Origin: an uncultured Clostridia bacterium
GTDB lineage: Bacteria; Bacillota; Clostridia; Saccharofermentanales; Saccharofermentanaceae
Length of the DNA: 64,000 nt
NCBI GenBank assembly: GCA_946407705.1
Contig: CAMJPC010000009.1
Coordinates: 22,426 to 86,425 of the forward strand
Direction: 5' to 3'
Both the position numbers and the translations under genes were made by a program. This document shows, piece after piece, positions 19,837-27,662 of the stretch. Below the pieces are notes generated by a model. It was not told where the DNA came from and ran no database searches. It saw only the letters and a program-made list of their open reading frames with translations. Within the stretch, counting starts at the first letter, position 1; each line of letters begins with the position of its first letter.

Positions 19837-20826
19837 TCAGGAGTATTTGGTCGATTTGCCGTATTCCTTGATAACCAGGTTCACACCTTTGCCCTTTGCA
19901 TACTCCGACAAAGATTCTATCGTATTTTTGCGGTCCGCGGGAGAATTTCCAGGTATTACGACCGTAAGAGTCCTGCCTTTTATGTTCCTAACGCTGTAAT
20001 TCTTGCCGTTAATAACCTTGTCTGTACCGTTAAACGAACTTAATTGATCAATATCGGCCTTTATGGTCTTCGTTATCTTGCCCTTAGACTTATAATACGG
20101 TGCTGTCAGGTCAATTGACTTTAGAGAACTGACATTTCCGTTATCATTGCTGTCAATGACCGGATAAGTCTTGGGCAGATTTGTGCCGTAAATATCACGA
20201 AACCTGTCGCCACGGCTGAAATTATTAAGGCTCCAGATGTCATTCGAGGTGTTTTTGGGGTTATCACCTTCAAGAATCAGAGATGAATCACCGTATAACG
20301 GGATTACAGAGAATATGGTTCTTTGCTTTCTTCCGGCTATGGTAATCACCGAGTATTTCGTGGTTACTTCGATAACGTGCCTTTTGCTGCTTATATCAAA
20401 AGAAACATCGATATCATCAGGACAAAAGAACGAAGAACCTCCATTCCGTTCTTTGTAGTACTTAACGATATTCTTGGCCATTGTTCCTGCTAGTACCCCT
20501 TCCAGAACGGCTTCTTCAAATCTATATCCCGATGCAGTATTAAGGCCTCCCGCCACTTTGGATACAGTACCAAGAACAGATGATGCTTTTGTCCCATCCA
20601 GCGCCGTATCAGGAAAAGCATTCAGGAGAAAAGATGCCGTATCTCCGGCCGGAACAGTAAGCGGATACAAGAGCGACATGTTCTCGCAACACTGATTGAC
20701 AGATCTGGTCATCAGGATATCCGTTCTGTAAAGATTGATCGCACTGATTATGCTTGCGATAAGCAATAAAACACATGTAAAGCATATAGCTGCCTCGATT
20801 GTCACGCTTCCCTTTTTGTTTTTCAT
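19837..20826 (-). CDS. TadE-like pseudopilin/membrane protein
   Basis: 329 residues. The N-terminus reads MKNKKGSVTIEAAICF followed by a hydrophobic helix, the form of TadE/type IV-like prepilins: basic leader, Gly before the cleavage point, and a Glu five residues into the mature part. The rest is an extracellular domain rich in Ser, Asp and Lys (GKITKTIKADIDQL, VNLVIKEYGKSTKYS) of no recognised family. It lies 6 bases after the DUF5702 gene and with the two genes upstream forms a pilus- or secretion-like cluster. No prepilin peptidase, ATPase or TadC is in the window, so the assembly machine must be elsewhere or absent. Confidence 0.65.
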   Translation of the reverse strand: MKNKKGSVTIEAAICFTCVLLLIASIISAINLYRTDILMTRSVNQCCENMSLLYPLTVPAGDTASFLLNAFPDTALDGTKASSVLGTVSKVAGGLNTASGYRFEEAVLEGVLAGTMAKNIVKYYKERNGGSSFFCPDDIDVSFDISSKRHVIEVTTKYSVITIAGRKQRTIFSVIPLYGDSSLILEGDNPKNTSNDIWSLNNFSRGDRFRDIYGTNLPKTYPVIDSNDNGNVSSLKSIDLTAPYYKSKGKITKTIKADIDQLSSFNGTDKVINGKNYSVRNIKGRTLTVVIPGNSPADRKNTIESLSEYAKGKGVNLVIKEYGKSTKYS

Positions 20827-20832
20827 GTTTAT

Positions 20833-21270
20833 TTACCCGTAGAGTGCATAACTTCTTGTTATCTGGATCTTCTTAAAGCCTGTATCCGCGTTTGCAGTTA
20901 AACCCGTATAAAGATCACCATAATCTCTTTTGAGAACAGTCAGACCGCGTTCAAGCATTTTGTCATCAGGTACAGCCTGCATGAAAAGGAATAAGAAATC
21001 TCTGTACCCTGCCGTAACGATTTTCTTATCCTTATGTTCATAGAGTGTCACTCTTTCTCCCTTCCTTAAGACATTGATGTCCTTGCCTGCTTTGAACGTT
21101 GCTATCAGAAGTATCAAAGCTACGGTTATGACCCTGTAATCTATGTCAACCGAACCTTCAGATAAGGCCGCGATAATTGCCGCGATTATCTTTGAAACAA
21201 TATCCACCTTCGATCTGTAATCCTTATCAAGGTAATCCTTAAGAAAGTTCGTTCCTGTAAGCACAGACAA
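20833..21270 (-). CDS. C-terminal part of DUF5702/TadG-like membrane protein (separate frame)
   Basis: About 145 residues in the -1 frame relative to the gene upstream. It opens at a TTG without a ribosome site, in the middle of the upstream reading frame. The sequence continues the upstream protein: a membrane-like VITVALILLIATFKAGKDINVLRKGERVTLY and YRDFLFLFMQAVPDDKMLERGL, which match the usual C-terminal half of DUF5702 proteins. I read it as the second half of one gene broken by a one-base shift near 21268-21276 rather than a gene of its own. Whether this is a real mutation, a sequencing error or recoding cannot be decided here. Confidence 0.55.
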   Translation of the reverse strand: MSVLTGTNFLKDYLDKDYRSKVDIVSKIIAAIIAALSEGSVDIDYRVITVALILLIATFKAGKDINVLRKGERVTLYEHKDKKIVTAGYRDFLFLFMQAVPDDKMLERGLTVLKRDYGDLYTGLTANADTGFKKIQITRSYALYG

Positions 21271-22193
21271 AGCAGGAAATTCACGGCCGCAAGCGATTTA
21301 ACACCCGTTAGTCCGGTAAGGATGTATTCTGAGTCATCACTATTTTTACTGTGGATCTGTGAATATGATGTCCCGTTTATCGTGGAATCACAGTCCTCTT
21401 TCAGAGAACAGTCAAAATTGTAAGAAAAGTAATTTGCTTCATAAACATGAGTCAGAACTTTAAAGCTTTTCTTTCCCAGTGTCTCATGCAGTCCTATAAG
21501 CTCATCAAACAGGCCGATCGCAGGTTTCATGTTCTTAATGCTTATGTTGATCGAGAAGTCCTTGAGATCATTATCGTCATTACATTTTTTCTTCAAGCTT
21601 TCAAGGATCTCAATCTGCTTCTCGTAATCATTGATATTCAGCTTTTCCCCGACCTTTTCGAACCAACTGCTTATCTTTTCAGAACCGCTTATTATGTCAC
21701 TGACATAACCTGCAGCAGGACTTGAAGTGTATTCCTTGATCTTTTTCAAGACTCCTGTATCAAGCAGCTCGTTTATGAGTTCCGAAAATACATCTGCAAC
21801 CCTGTTTATCGCGATACCTGTGGCCCTGTAGGAATAGTACATATTGATCGCATCCCGAAGAGCTTTCCTGTCTATTTTCTTGTAACCGCCTAAGTTCAAT
21901 TCTGGTCCTTCGGTATATCCGCATGCCAGGAGAGCCTTGGAATAGATATCGTCATCGACTGCATCTTTGGTAAATGCGTATACTCCGTAAACATCGAAAA
22001 GCTGCCTGTTATACTCACACATAATGCTTTCCACCTGGGCATCAACCGCATTATTGACCTTGGTAATATAGTCAAGTTCCCATACAAAAGCCAGAAAAGT
22101 ACATTCGACAAGAATTACCGATGACAGAATTATTGCCAAGAAGACAGATGATGCTCCGTGGCGCTTGATCCTTTTCTTAATCGTTCTTCTCAT
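21186..22193 (-). CDS. N-terminal part of DUF5702/TadG-like membrane protein, probably frameshifted
   Basis: 335 codons; the first ~307 residues look real and the last ~28 (ending WILFQR) are the other frame of the following segment. A basic start (MRRTIKKRIKRHGASS) leads into one membrane helix (VFLAIILSSVILVECTFLAF), as in TadG/DUF5702 proteins, then a long extracytoplasmic domain with helical stretches. The start overlaps the pseudopilin gene by 17 bases. Joined to 20833-21270 by a -1 step near 21270 it gives one protein of about 453 residues. Known DUF5702 genes lie next to TadE-like genes in Clostridia, as here. Confidence 0.6.
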   Translation of the reverse strand: MRRTIKKRIKRHGASSVFLAIILSSVILVECTFLAFVWELDYITKVNNAVDAQVESIMCEYNRQLFDVYGVYAFTKDAVDDDIYSKALLACGYTEGPELNLGGYKKIDRKALRDAINMYYSYRATGIAINRVADVFSELINELLDTGVLKKIKEYTSSPAAGYVSDIISGSEKISSWFEKVGEKLNINDYEKQIEILESLKKKCNDDNDLKDFSINISIKNMKPAIGLFDELIGLHETLGKKSFKVLTHVYEANYFSYNFDCSLKEDCDSTINGTSYSQIHSKNSDDSEYILTGLTGVKSLAAVNFLLCLCLQERTFLRITLIRITDRRWILFQR

Positions 22194-22485
22194 TTGAAGT
22201 CACCTCGCTCGCTACAGTAGCAGCTCTGCCGTAGATAAGACGGAAGTTATCCGATAAACCGGTCAGATATGTGCAAAGCTTCTCAGGAGAAGTGTTATAA
22301 GAAACGGCTGAACCGATCTTCTTTTCAGTCAGAAGTCTGGTGTCCTTATTCTGATATTCGTATTCCTCAAAACCGTACCTGCAGTCATAAAAAGCCTCTA
22401 TGGCAGTTGATTCAGGTGCAGTTACAATGAACGTGAGTATTGTAAGAACTATCGTAAATACTATTGCTGTTTCCAGTGTTGACAT
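22177..22485 (-). CDS. Small TadE/pseudopilin-like protein
   Basis: 102 residues from the ATG at 22485; AGGAGG lies 8 bases upstream, and a GTG at 22494 is inside that site so is rejected. The protein starts MSTLETAIVFTIVLTILTFIV, a pilin-like hydrophobic N-terminus with Glu at position 5, followed by a polar domain (AFYDCRYGFEEYEYQNKDTRLL). There is almost no leader before the hydrophobic part, so it may be inserted without prepilin cleavage. It is the first gene of the three-gene cluster reading to 19837, with three TGTCGGT repeats about 59-88 bases upstream. Confidence 0.6.
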   Translation of the reverse strand: MSTLETAIVFTIVLTILTFIVTAPESTAIEAFYDCRYGFEEYEYQNKDTRLLTEKKIGSAVSYNTSPEKLCTYLTGLSDNFRLIYGRAATVASEVTSNEKND

Positions 22486-22515
22486 TGAATTCACCTCCTG
22501 CAGTTAATTTGATTA

Positions 22516-22521
22516 ATCATA
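22516..22521 (-). promoter_or_regulatory. Probable -10 box of the pseudopilin cluster
   Basis: TATGAT on the minus strand, 30 bases upstream of the 22485 start. No good -35 is present at 17 bases; that position abuts the TGTCGGT repeats (22544-22573), which fits an activator-dependent promoter. Confidence 0.45.
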
Positions 22522-22543
22522 TAACGGCAGGCACGATGAATTT

Positions 22544-22573
22544 ACCGACAAAAACCGACAAAAACCGACAAAG
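22544..22573 (-). repeat. Three 10-bp direct repeats (TGTCGGTTTT on the coding strand), likely regulator site
   Basis: Plus-strand units ACCGACAAAA begin at 22544, 22554 and 22564 with an exact 10-base period, one helical turn. They lie immediately upstream of the pseudopilin promoter. The only other such array in the window is at 40011-40040, upstream of comEC, in the same orientation relative to the downstream gene. Its nature as a protein-binding site is inferred. Confidence 0.6.
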
Positions 22574-22596
22574 AAACGCCCGGCGGACCGGGCGTT
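22567..22596 (-). terminator. Rho-independent terminator after pheST
   Basis: A perfect 9-base stem, AACGCCCGG (22575-22583) with CCGGGCGTT (22588-22596) and loop CGGA. On the minus strand it is followed by TTTCTTTG. It lies about 90 bases beyond the pheT stop; a smaller hairpin with a TTTTT tail sits just before it at about 22597-22614. Confidence 0.8.
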
Positions 22597-22684
22597 AAAA
22601 ATGCTCACGAGCACTGATTTTATTTAATTACAAGTCACTTTCAAGCTTTTTTGTTGCTATATTACCTATTTAAGAATTTCAAGG

Positions 22685-25102
22685 TCATGCACGGAGAGTT
22701 ATTCCGAACTTGTTGCCAAGGTTTTCAAGGATGGTGCTTACGAAGCCGTCGATTATCTCAGGCTTGAATTCCTCATCCTTAGGCGTGAAGACTACGCTAA
22801 ATGCAAGACTCTTCTTGTTAAGACCAAGCTGTATACCTTCGTAGATATCGAAAAGCTCGATCTTGGTGATGTACTCGCAGGAAGCCTTGATCTCCTTTTC
22901 AACCTGAGCACATGTAATACTCTTATCCATAACGAAGCAGAAGTCACGCTTTTCCTCAAGGAACTTCGGAAGAGGAATGAACTTTCTTTCCTTGCCATAG
23001 TACTTGCTCAGAGTACGCAGATCGATCTCGGCAACATAAGCAGGTACCCTCATGTCAAGCTCATCGCAAATCTCATAGAGTACCTGACCCAAATAGCCGA
23101 CATTCTCGCCGTTGCAGATGACCTTGGCCGTTCTGCCCGGATGAAGGAATGTCTTCGCATCCTTATCGTAATCGAACTCAACGTCCAAAGAAGCAGCGAT
23201 AACGTCGACAAGGCCCTTAAGCGAGAAGAAATCCTCATCCTCGCCGAAAACGCCAATGCAGATGGTCTCGCGCTCATCAGGGTACTCCGTAAGAGGCAAG
23301 CTCTTAGGCAGGAACTTGTTGCCCATCTCGTAAATGCGGCCTGTCAGGATGCCGTTCTTCTGGTTTCTGGCCATAGCCTTGATCATCTGAGGCGCCAAAG
23401 TTGTACGCATCAGAGAAAGATCGATATTGATCGGATTCAAGATCTTGATGGCAGTTCTTTCGGGAGCATCCTCGGGAAGTTTCAGAAGATCGAAATCCGA
23501 GGGTGAGAAGAACGAATAGTGTACGCCTTCTGAAGCACCGGCTGCGCAAAGATCGCGTCTGATCTTGAGTTCTGAACGCTGCTTTAAGTTATATCCGCCG
23601 CTCGTAACCTTAGCCGTAGGAATGAATGTGGGCACGATGTGATCGTAACCGTACATACGGATAACTTCCTCAGCAACATCCTGATAAGACTCCATATCAA
23701 CGCGGTATCCCGGAATGGCGATAGTAAGTGAATCACCGTTAAGTTCAGGCGCGAAGTTAAGTCCCGTAAGGATTCGGATGATGTCTTCATCAGGAACCGT
23801 AATGCCAAGTACTCCGTTAACCTGTTTAACGCTTACTGTCAGCTTTCTGGGCTCGATCGAGTTACCTGTATTCACATCGAAAGCTGTTTTCGAGACCTTG
23901 CCGCATCCGAGTTCTTCAATAAGATGCAGAGCTCTCTTCATTGCCATAACCGTAGTGTATTCATCAACACCCTTGGAGAATCTCATGGAAGAATCAGAAA
24001 CCTGACCCAAAGCCTTAGAGCTCTTACGGATATTATCGTGAGCAAACTTTGCAGCCTCGAACATTACCGCATTGGTCGAAGCAAGGATCTCGGAATTGAG
24101 ACCGCCCATGATGCCCGCCAGAGCGACAGGTTTCTTACCGTCGCAGATGACAAGGTTATCGGAAGTAAGTTCGAATTCCTTCTCATCGAGAGTAACGATC
24201 TTCTCGCCGTTCTCGGCACGGCGTACGTGGATCTCACCGCCTTCGAGATAAGAATAATCGAAAGCGTGCATCGGCTGACCGAGTTCATAAAGCACATAGT
24301 TTGTGATATCAACTACGTTAGAGATAGCAGAACAGCCAACAAGAGCCAGACGGCGCTTCATCCAAGCCGGTGATTCAGCGATTGTAACGTCAGAAACATA
24401 GTGTCCGATGTATCTCGGGCAAAGATCAGGTGCTGACACACGAATGTTGAAGTCGATCGAGACATCGCTCTCAGTATAATCAAGAGCAGGCTCCTTGACC
24501 TGCTTTCCAAGAACTGCGGCTACTTCCCTTGCAATACCGAAGATGCTCTGACAGTCGGGCCTGTTTGCCGTGATGGACACATCGAAAATGTAATCATCCA
24601 AACCTAAGATGGGCTTAACGTCAGCACCGGGGACTGAATCCGCAGGCAAGACGAGAAGTCCGTTGTATCCTGCACCCGGGAACATGTCCTCAGAAACGCC
24701 AAGCTCAACACCGGAGCAGAGCATACCGAACGAATCGTATCCTCTGAGCTTGCCCTGACCTATAGTCATGACGCCTTCAACTGTTACGTGATCCTTTGCT
24801 GTCGCATAGACCTGCGCGCCGATAAGAGCCAGAGGATACTTGCCGCCTGCCGCTACGTTGTCAGCGCCGCAGCAGATCTGAAGAACGCCGTTCTCGCCGG
24901 CATCAACAGTGCAAAGATGAAGATGAGTGCCTTCGATCGCTTCACAGGTCTTAACTTCACCGACAACGACTTTGCTTATGTCCTTGCCTACTTCATACTT
25001 TTCCTCTACCTCGAAACCGCAGCTGAAGAGCTTTTCTTCAAGAACGTCCGGGGTAACGTCAATATCAACATAATCTTTAAGCCAGCTTAATGGTACTAAC
25101 AT
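22685..25102 (-). CDS. pheT: Phenylalanine-tRNA ligase beta subunit
   Basis: 805 residues, normal bacterial length. It forms the alpha2-beta2 enzyme that charges tRNA-Phe. Domains in order: EMAP-like tRNA-binding domain (about 40-150, with KYPLALIGAQV and MLCSGVELG), B3/B4 editing domain (about 210-380, MHAFDYSYLEGGEIHVRRA), B5 (about 405-470), the catalytic-like core with RTTLAPQMIKAMARN, and the C-terminal FDX-ACB anticodon-binding domain (about 715-805, FPLPKFLEEKRDFCF region). It follows pheS by 17 bases. Expression should be controlled by the T-box leader at 26183-26462. Confidence 0.97.
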   Translation of the reverse strand: MLVPLSWLKDYVDIDVTPDVLEEKLFSCGFEVEEKYEVGKDISKVVVGEVKTCEAIEGTHLHLCTVDAGENGVLQICCGADNVAAGGKYPLALIGAQVYATAKDHVTVEGVMTIGQGKLRGYDSFGMLCSGVELGVSEDMFPGAGYNGLLVLPADSVPGADVKPILGLDDYIFDVSITANRPDCQSIFGIAREVAAVLGKQVKEPALDYTESDVSIDFNIRVSAPDLCPRYIGHYVSDVTIAESPAWMKRRLALVGCSAISNVVDITNYVLYELGQPMHAFDYSYLEGGEIHVRRAENGEKIVTLDEKEFELTSDNLVICDGKKPVALAGIMGGLNSEILASTNAVMFEAAKFAHDNIRKSSKALGQVSDSSMRFSKGVDEYTTVMAMKRALHLIEELGCGKVSKTAFDVNTGNSIEPRKLTVSVKQVNGVLGITVPDEDIIRILTGLNFAPELNGDSLTIAIPGYRVDMESYQDVAEEVIRMYGYDHIVPTFIPTAKVTSGGYNLKQRSELKIRRDLCAAGASEGVHYSFFSPSDFDLLKLPEDAPERTAIKILNPINIDLSLMRTTLAPQMIKAMARNQKNGILTGRIYEMGNKFLPKSLPLTEYPDERETICIGVFGEDEDFFSLKGLVDVIAASLDVEFDYDKDAKTFLHPGRTAKVICNGENVGYLGQVLYEICDELDMRVPAYVAEIDLRTLSKYYGKERKFIPLPKFLEEKRDFCFVMDKSITCAQVEKEIKASCEYITKIELFDIYEGIQLGLNKKSLAFSVVFTPKDEEFKPEIIDGFVSTILENLGNKFGITLRA

Positions 25103-25119
25103 ATCTTTGCCTCCTCACC

Positions 25120-26163
25120 TTAATCGTCGATCTGTTCAAGTACGCGGAGATCAGACTCAAACAGGAGTTTGATGTTGTTGATACCGTACTTGAGCATGGC
25201 AATACGATCGATACCGATACCGAAAGCCAGACCGCTGTATTTATTGCTATCGATTCCGCAGCCTTCAAGAACCTTCTTGTTGACTACGCCTGCACCCAAG
25301 ACCTCTATCCAGCCTGTTCCCTTGCAGAGCTTGCATCCCTTGCCGCCGCACTGGAAGCAGGAAACGTCTACCTCAACGGAAGGCTCCGTGAACGGGAAAT
25401 ATGAAGGACGGAGACGGGTTCTTGTCTCTTCGCCGAAGATCTTCTTAACGAAAACATCAAGCATTCCCTGAAGATCGCAGAGAGTGATGCCCTCATCAAC
25501 TACAAGTCCTTCCATCTGGGAGAACATCGGTGAATGCGTAGCATCGTCATCGGAACGGAAAACCTTACCCGGTGAGATGATCTTGATCGGGGGCTGCTGA
25601 GACTCCATGACATGGACCTGGCCTGCCGATGTCTGTGTTCTAAGAAGGAATTCAGGGCTCAAATAGAATGTATCCTGCATGTCACGCGAAGGATGATCCT
25701 TAGGGATATTCAGAGCCGTGAAATTATAGTGGTCAGTCTCGATCTCATTACCCTCGTAAACAGAGAAACCCATTGAACCGAATATGTCTACGATCTGGTT
25801 TCTTACCTGGGTATTGGGATGAAGATAACCCTTCTTAAGCTTCTTAGAAGGCAATGTCACATCGATGGTCTCGGATTCATAACGTGCTTTCTGCTCAGCT
25901 TCCTTGAACTGTGCATCCAGGGCATCGAACTTCTCTGTAGCCCAGTTTCTGATCTCGTTGACCATCTTGCCGTAATCGGCCTTCAGTTCTTTCGGAATCT
26001 TGCCCATCTCCTTCATGAGAGAGCCGATCTTACCTTCCTTTGAGTCCATAACGCTCTTTCTATACTCAAAGACACCCTTGGAACTCTTGATCTCAGTAAG
26101 ATCTGTCTCGATCTTGGCTCTGATCTCAGACAACTTTGCACTTAATTCACTAAGTTCAGCCAT
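25120..26163 (-). CDS. pheS: Phenylalanine-tRNA ligase alpha subunit
   Basis: 347 residues from the ATG at 26163 ([11 protein letters not shown]), which follows AAGGAGG; a longer frame would begin inside the T-box terminator. The N-terminal ~90 residues are a coiled-coil tRNA-binding arm. The class II core has motif 2 [18 protein letters not shown] and motif 3 [14 protein letters not shown], with a Cys-rich [17 protein letters not shown] loop as in many PheS proteins. The product forms the catalytic subunit with pheT downstream. Confidence 0.97.
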   Translation of the reverse strand: MAELSELSAKLSEIRAKIETDLTEIKSSKGVFEYRKSVMDSKEGKIGSLMKEMGKIPKELKADYGKMVNEIRNWATEKFDALDAQFKEAEQKARYESETIDVTLPSKKLKKGYLHPNTQVRNQIVDIFGSMGFSVYEGNEIETDHYNFTALNIPKDHPSRDMQDTFYLSPEFLLRTQTSAGQVHVMESQQPPIKIISPGKVFRSDDDATHSPMFSQMEGLVVDEGITLCDLQGMLDVFVKKIFGEETRTRLRPSYFPFTEPSVEVDVSCFQCGGKGCKLCKGTGWIEVLGAGVVNKKVLEGCGIDSNKYSGLAFGIGIDRIAMLKYGINNIKLLFESDLRVLEQIDD

Positions 26164-26182
26164 GTTTTCCTCCTTCTTTGCA

Positions 26183-26462
26183 TAAAAAAATCCCACGGCA
26201 ATCATTAATTGCCATGGGACGAATTGCTATTTATCGCACCTTCGCGGTACCACCCATGTTCGAAAAGCGTAAGTATATGCTTTCCGCACTTAAATCGCGC
26301 TGTAATGCCGCCGCTATGCATCCGCTTAATCAGTAAAATACCGTTTTCGCAGGAAAGCTCCAGTGTTGAAATTCATCTTATTGCCCTTCGTATCGTGCTT
26401 TCAGCCGGTGACACGACTCTCTTTCCCGGAAGCAAAAAGACTACTTACGCACCTTCATTGCA
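26183..26462 (-). promoter_or_regulatory. T-box riboswitch leader of pheST (Phe-specific)
   Basis: The T-box sequence GGGTGGTACCGCGAA is on the minus strand at 26241-26255. After it comes a terminator: a 12-base stem with one G-U pair, made of 26208-26219 and 26191-26202, then seven T. Upstream sequence is consistent with stem I, and a TTC triplet at 26368-26370 (followed by A, as in specifier loops) is the likely phenylalanine specifier. Uncharged tRNA-Phe should favour the antiterminator and allow pheST expression. The leader fills the ~300-base gap between pheS and the MBL gene. The specifier position is inferred. Confidence 0.93.
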
Positions 26463-26468
26463 TTGCCC

Positions 26469-26498
26469 ATTGTACATATATGATAACTAAAAAGTCAA
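26469..26498 (-). promoter_or_regulatory. Promoter of the pheST T-box transcript
   Basis: Minus-strand -35 TTGACT (26493-26498), 18-base spacer, -10 TACAAT (26469-26474) preceded by TG. Transcription would begin near 26462, giving a leader of about 300 bases. Confidence 0.8.
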
Positions 26499-26506
26499 GC
26501 AAACCC

Positions 26507-27118
26507 TTATACGGCAAAGAAAGGATTGTATTTTATCTCGTCAGCGATCGTCGAATCGGGTCCGTGACCGGGATAAATCCTGATCTTAGGATCCATCTTG
26601 CTGAGTTTTCTTACAGAATCCATCATGACCTTGGAAGATCCGCCTATCATGTCGGTTCTGCCAACCGAACCTGCGAAAACAGTGTCGCCGGTAAACATAT
26701 GCTCTTCACCATCAACGGAAAACAAGTAGCAGACAGAACCCCTTGTATGTCCCGGTGTAGCTATTACTTTTATGGATACGGAACCCGATTCAATGGTCTC
26801 AGCCGGCTTTTGATAAGAAAAATCAAAGGTCTTGGCCACCCCATCCATGAAAGAACAGTTTGATCTCGGGTCTGATATGAGTTCTGAATCCTCAGGACTC
26901 ATGTAAACAGGAGCTTGCGGGTACTTTTCAAGCCATTTTTCAACGTATTTGATGTGATCATAATGGCCATGCGTTATCAGAATGGCTGAAACAGACGTTA
27001 TTTCCTGCTTTATCGTGTCAGGATCGACTGAAGGATCGATAACAAACAACTCATCGCAAACATATGCCAAATACATATTTGACGTAAGCGGACCACGAGG
27101 GATACATATGATGTTCAT
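26507..27118 (-). CDS. Metallo-beta-lactamase-fold hydrolase (glyoxalase II-like)
   Basis: 203 residues, the short GloB-like class. Metal-binding motifs: THGHYDHI (HxHxDH), GHTRGSVCYL, FTGDTVFAGS and the C-terminal YPGHG. Such enzymes hydrolyse thioesters such as lactoyl-thiols, but many have other substrates. It lies 6 bases downstream of a methylglyoxal-synthase-like gene, which hints at 2-oxoaldehyde handling, though that neighbour has lost key residues. No signal peptide. The fold is certain; the substrate is not. Confidence 0.85.
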   Translation of the reverse strand: MNIICIPRGPLTSNMYLAYVCDELFVIDPSVDPDTIKQEITSVSAILITHGHYDHIKYVEKWLEKYPQAPVYMSPEDSELISDPRSNCSFMDGVAKTFDFSYQKPAETIESGSVSIKVIATPGHTRGSVCYLFSVDGEEHMFTGDTVFAGSVGRTDMIGGSSKVMMDSVRKLSKMDPKIRIYPGHGPDSTIADEIKYNPFFAV

Positions 27119-27124
27119 TGAAGA

Positions 27125-27538
27125 TCAGGCGCCTGTTCCCTGCCTGTCGGCAGCATTCCATTCACGGTAATCAAGCGCACCGCTATCAATCGCGGTAATA
27201 AGGATCTCGGCAGAAGCGATATTCGTAGCATAAGGAATTATGTTCTGGTCGCATACATCAAGAAGCTCTCCCGGGTTGGATTCACTCTTGGTTCTGCCGT
27301 CTCTGAGATAGATTACGCAGTCGATACCGTTAAACTCGGCTCTGGAAGCCAGCTGTTCAAATCCGCTCGAATAGTCTACCGAAAGACCTGAAACATCGAG
27401 ATCTGCGGAAGATTTAAGTAATTTAGCGGTGTTATAAACTGAAATCAGCTGATGCTTCTCAAGAAGGGGCTTATAAGCAATGCAAAAGTTGACAAGAAGC
27501 TCGGTCTTCCTATTGTCAGCCATCAAAACGATTTTCAT
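27125..27538 (-). CDS. Methylglyoxal synthase-like protein, catalytic residues not conserved
   Basis: 137 residues from the ATG at 27538 (GGGGG site upstream). The MGS-like fold is clear at the C-terminal half: FNGIDCVIYLRDGRT and NIIPYATNIASAEIL align with the EGKIDVLIFFWDPL and NIPVATNVATAD segments of E. coli MgsA. By that alignment the catalytic Asp71 (GGDQQ) is replaced (SGFEQ), His19 (AHDH) becomes MADN, and His98 is lost. It is therefore probably not a normal methylglyoxal synthase and may be a ligand-binding or regulatory relative. In many Clostridia mgsA follows the mrd/min/rodA genes, matching its place after mrdA here. It has its own promoter. Confidence 0.65.
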   Translation of the reverse strand: MKIVLMADNRKTELLVNFCIAYKPLLEKHQLISVYNTAKLLKSSADLDVSGLSVDYSSGFEQLASRAEFNGIDCVIYLRDGRTKSESNPGELLDVCDQNIIPYATNIASAEILITAIDSGALDYREWNAADRQGTGA

Positions 27539-27568
27539 CAAAAAGCCCCCATTAAAGATACTGCCAAA

Positions 27569-27597
27569 ATTTTACAGTATTATCACTATGCGGACAA
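27569..27597 (-). promoter_or_regulatory. Promoter for the MGS-like and MBL genes
   Basis: Minus-strand -35 TTGTCC (27592-27597), 17-base spacer, -10 TAAAAT (27569-27574), about 30 bases before the 27538 start. A further TTGACA lies upstream near 27650 without a clear -10. Confidence 0.55.
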
Positions 27598-27662
27598 TTT
27601 CCCTTTAATACAAAACTGCAACATAAAAACTGTTTATCATGTCAATTCAGTTTTCAAGGCTG

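Noticed and set aside
21268..21290. Programmed -1 ribosomal frameshift in the DUF5702 gene
   Set aside because: No X XXY YYZ slippery heptamer and no clear downstream pseudoknot or upstream ribosome-like site; mutation or sequence error is simpler.
22544..22573. Short tandem repeats as a possible CRISPR array
   Set aside because: Units are 10 bp with no spacers and no cas genes are present.
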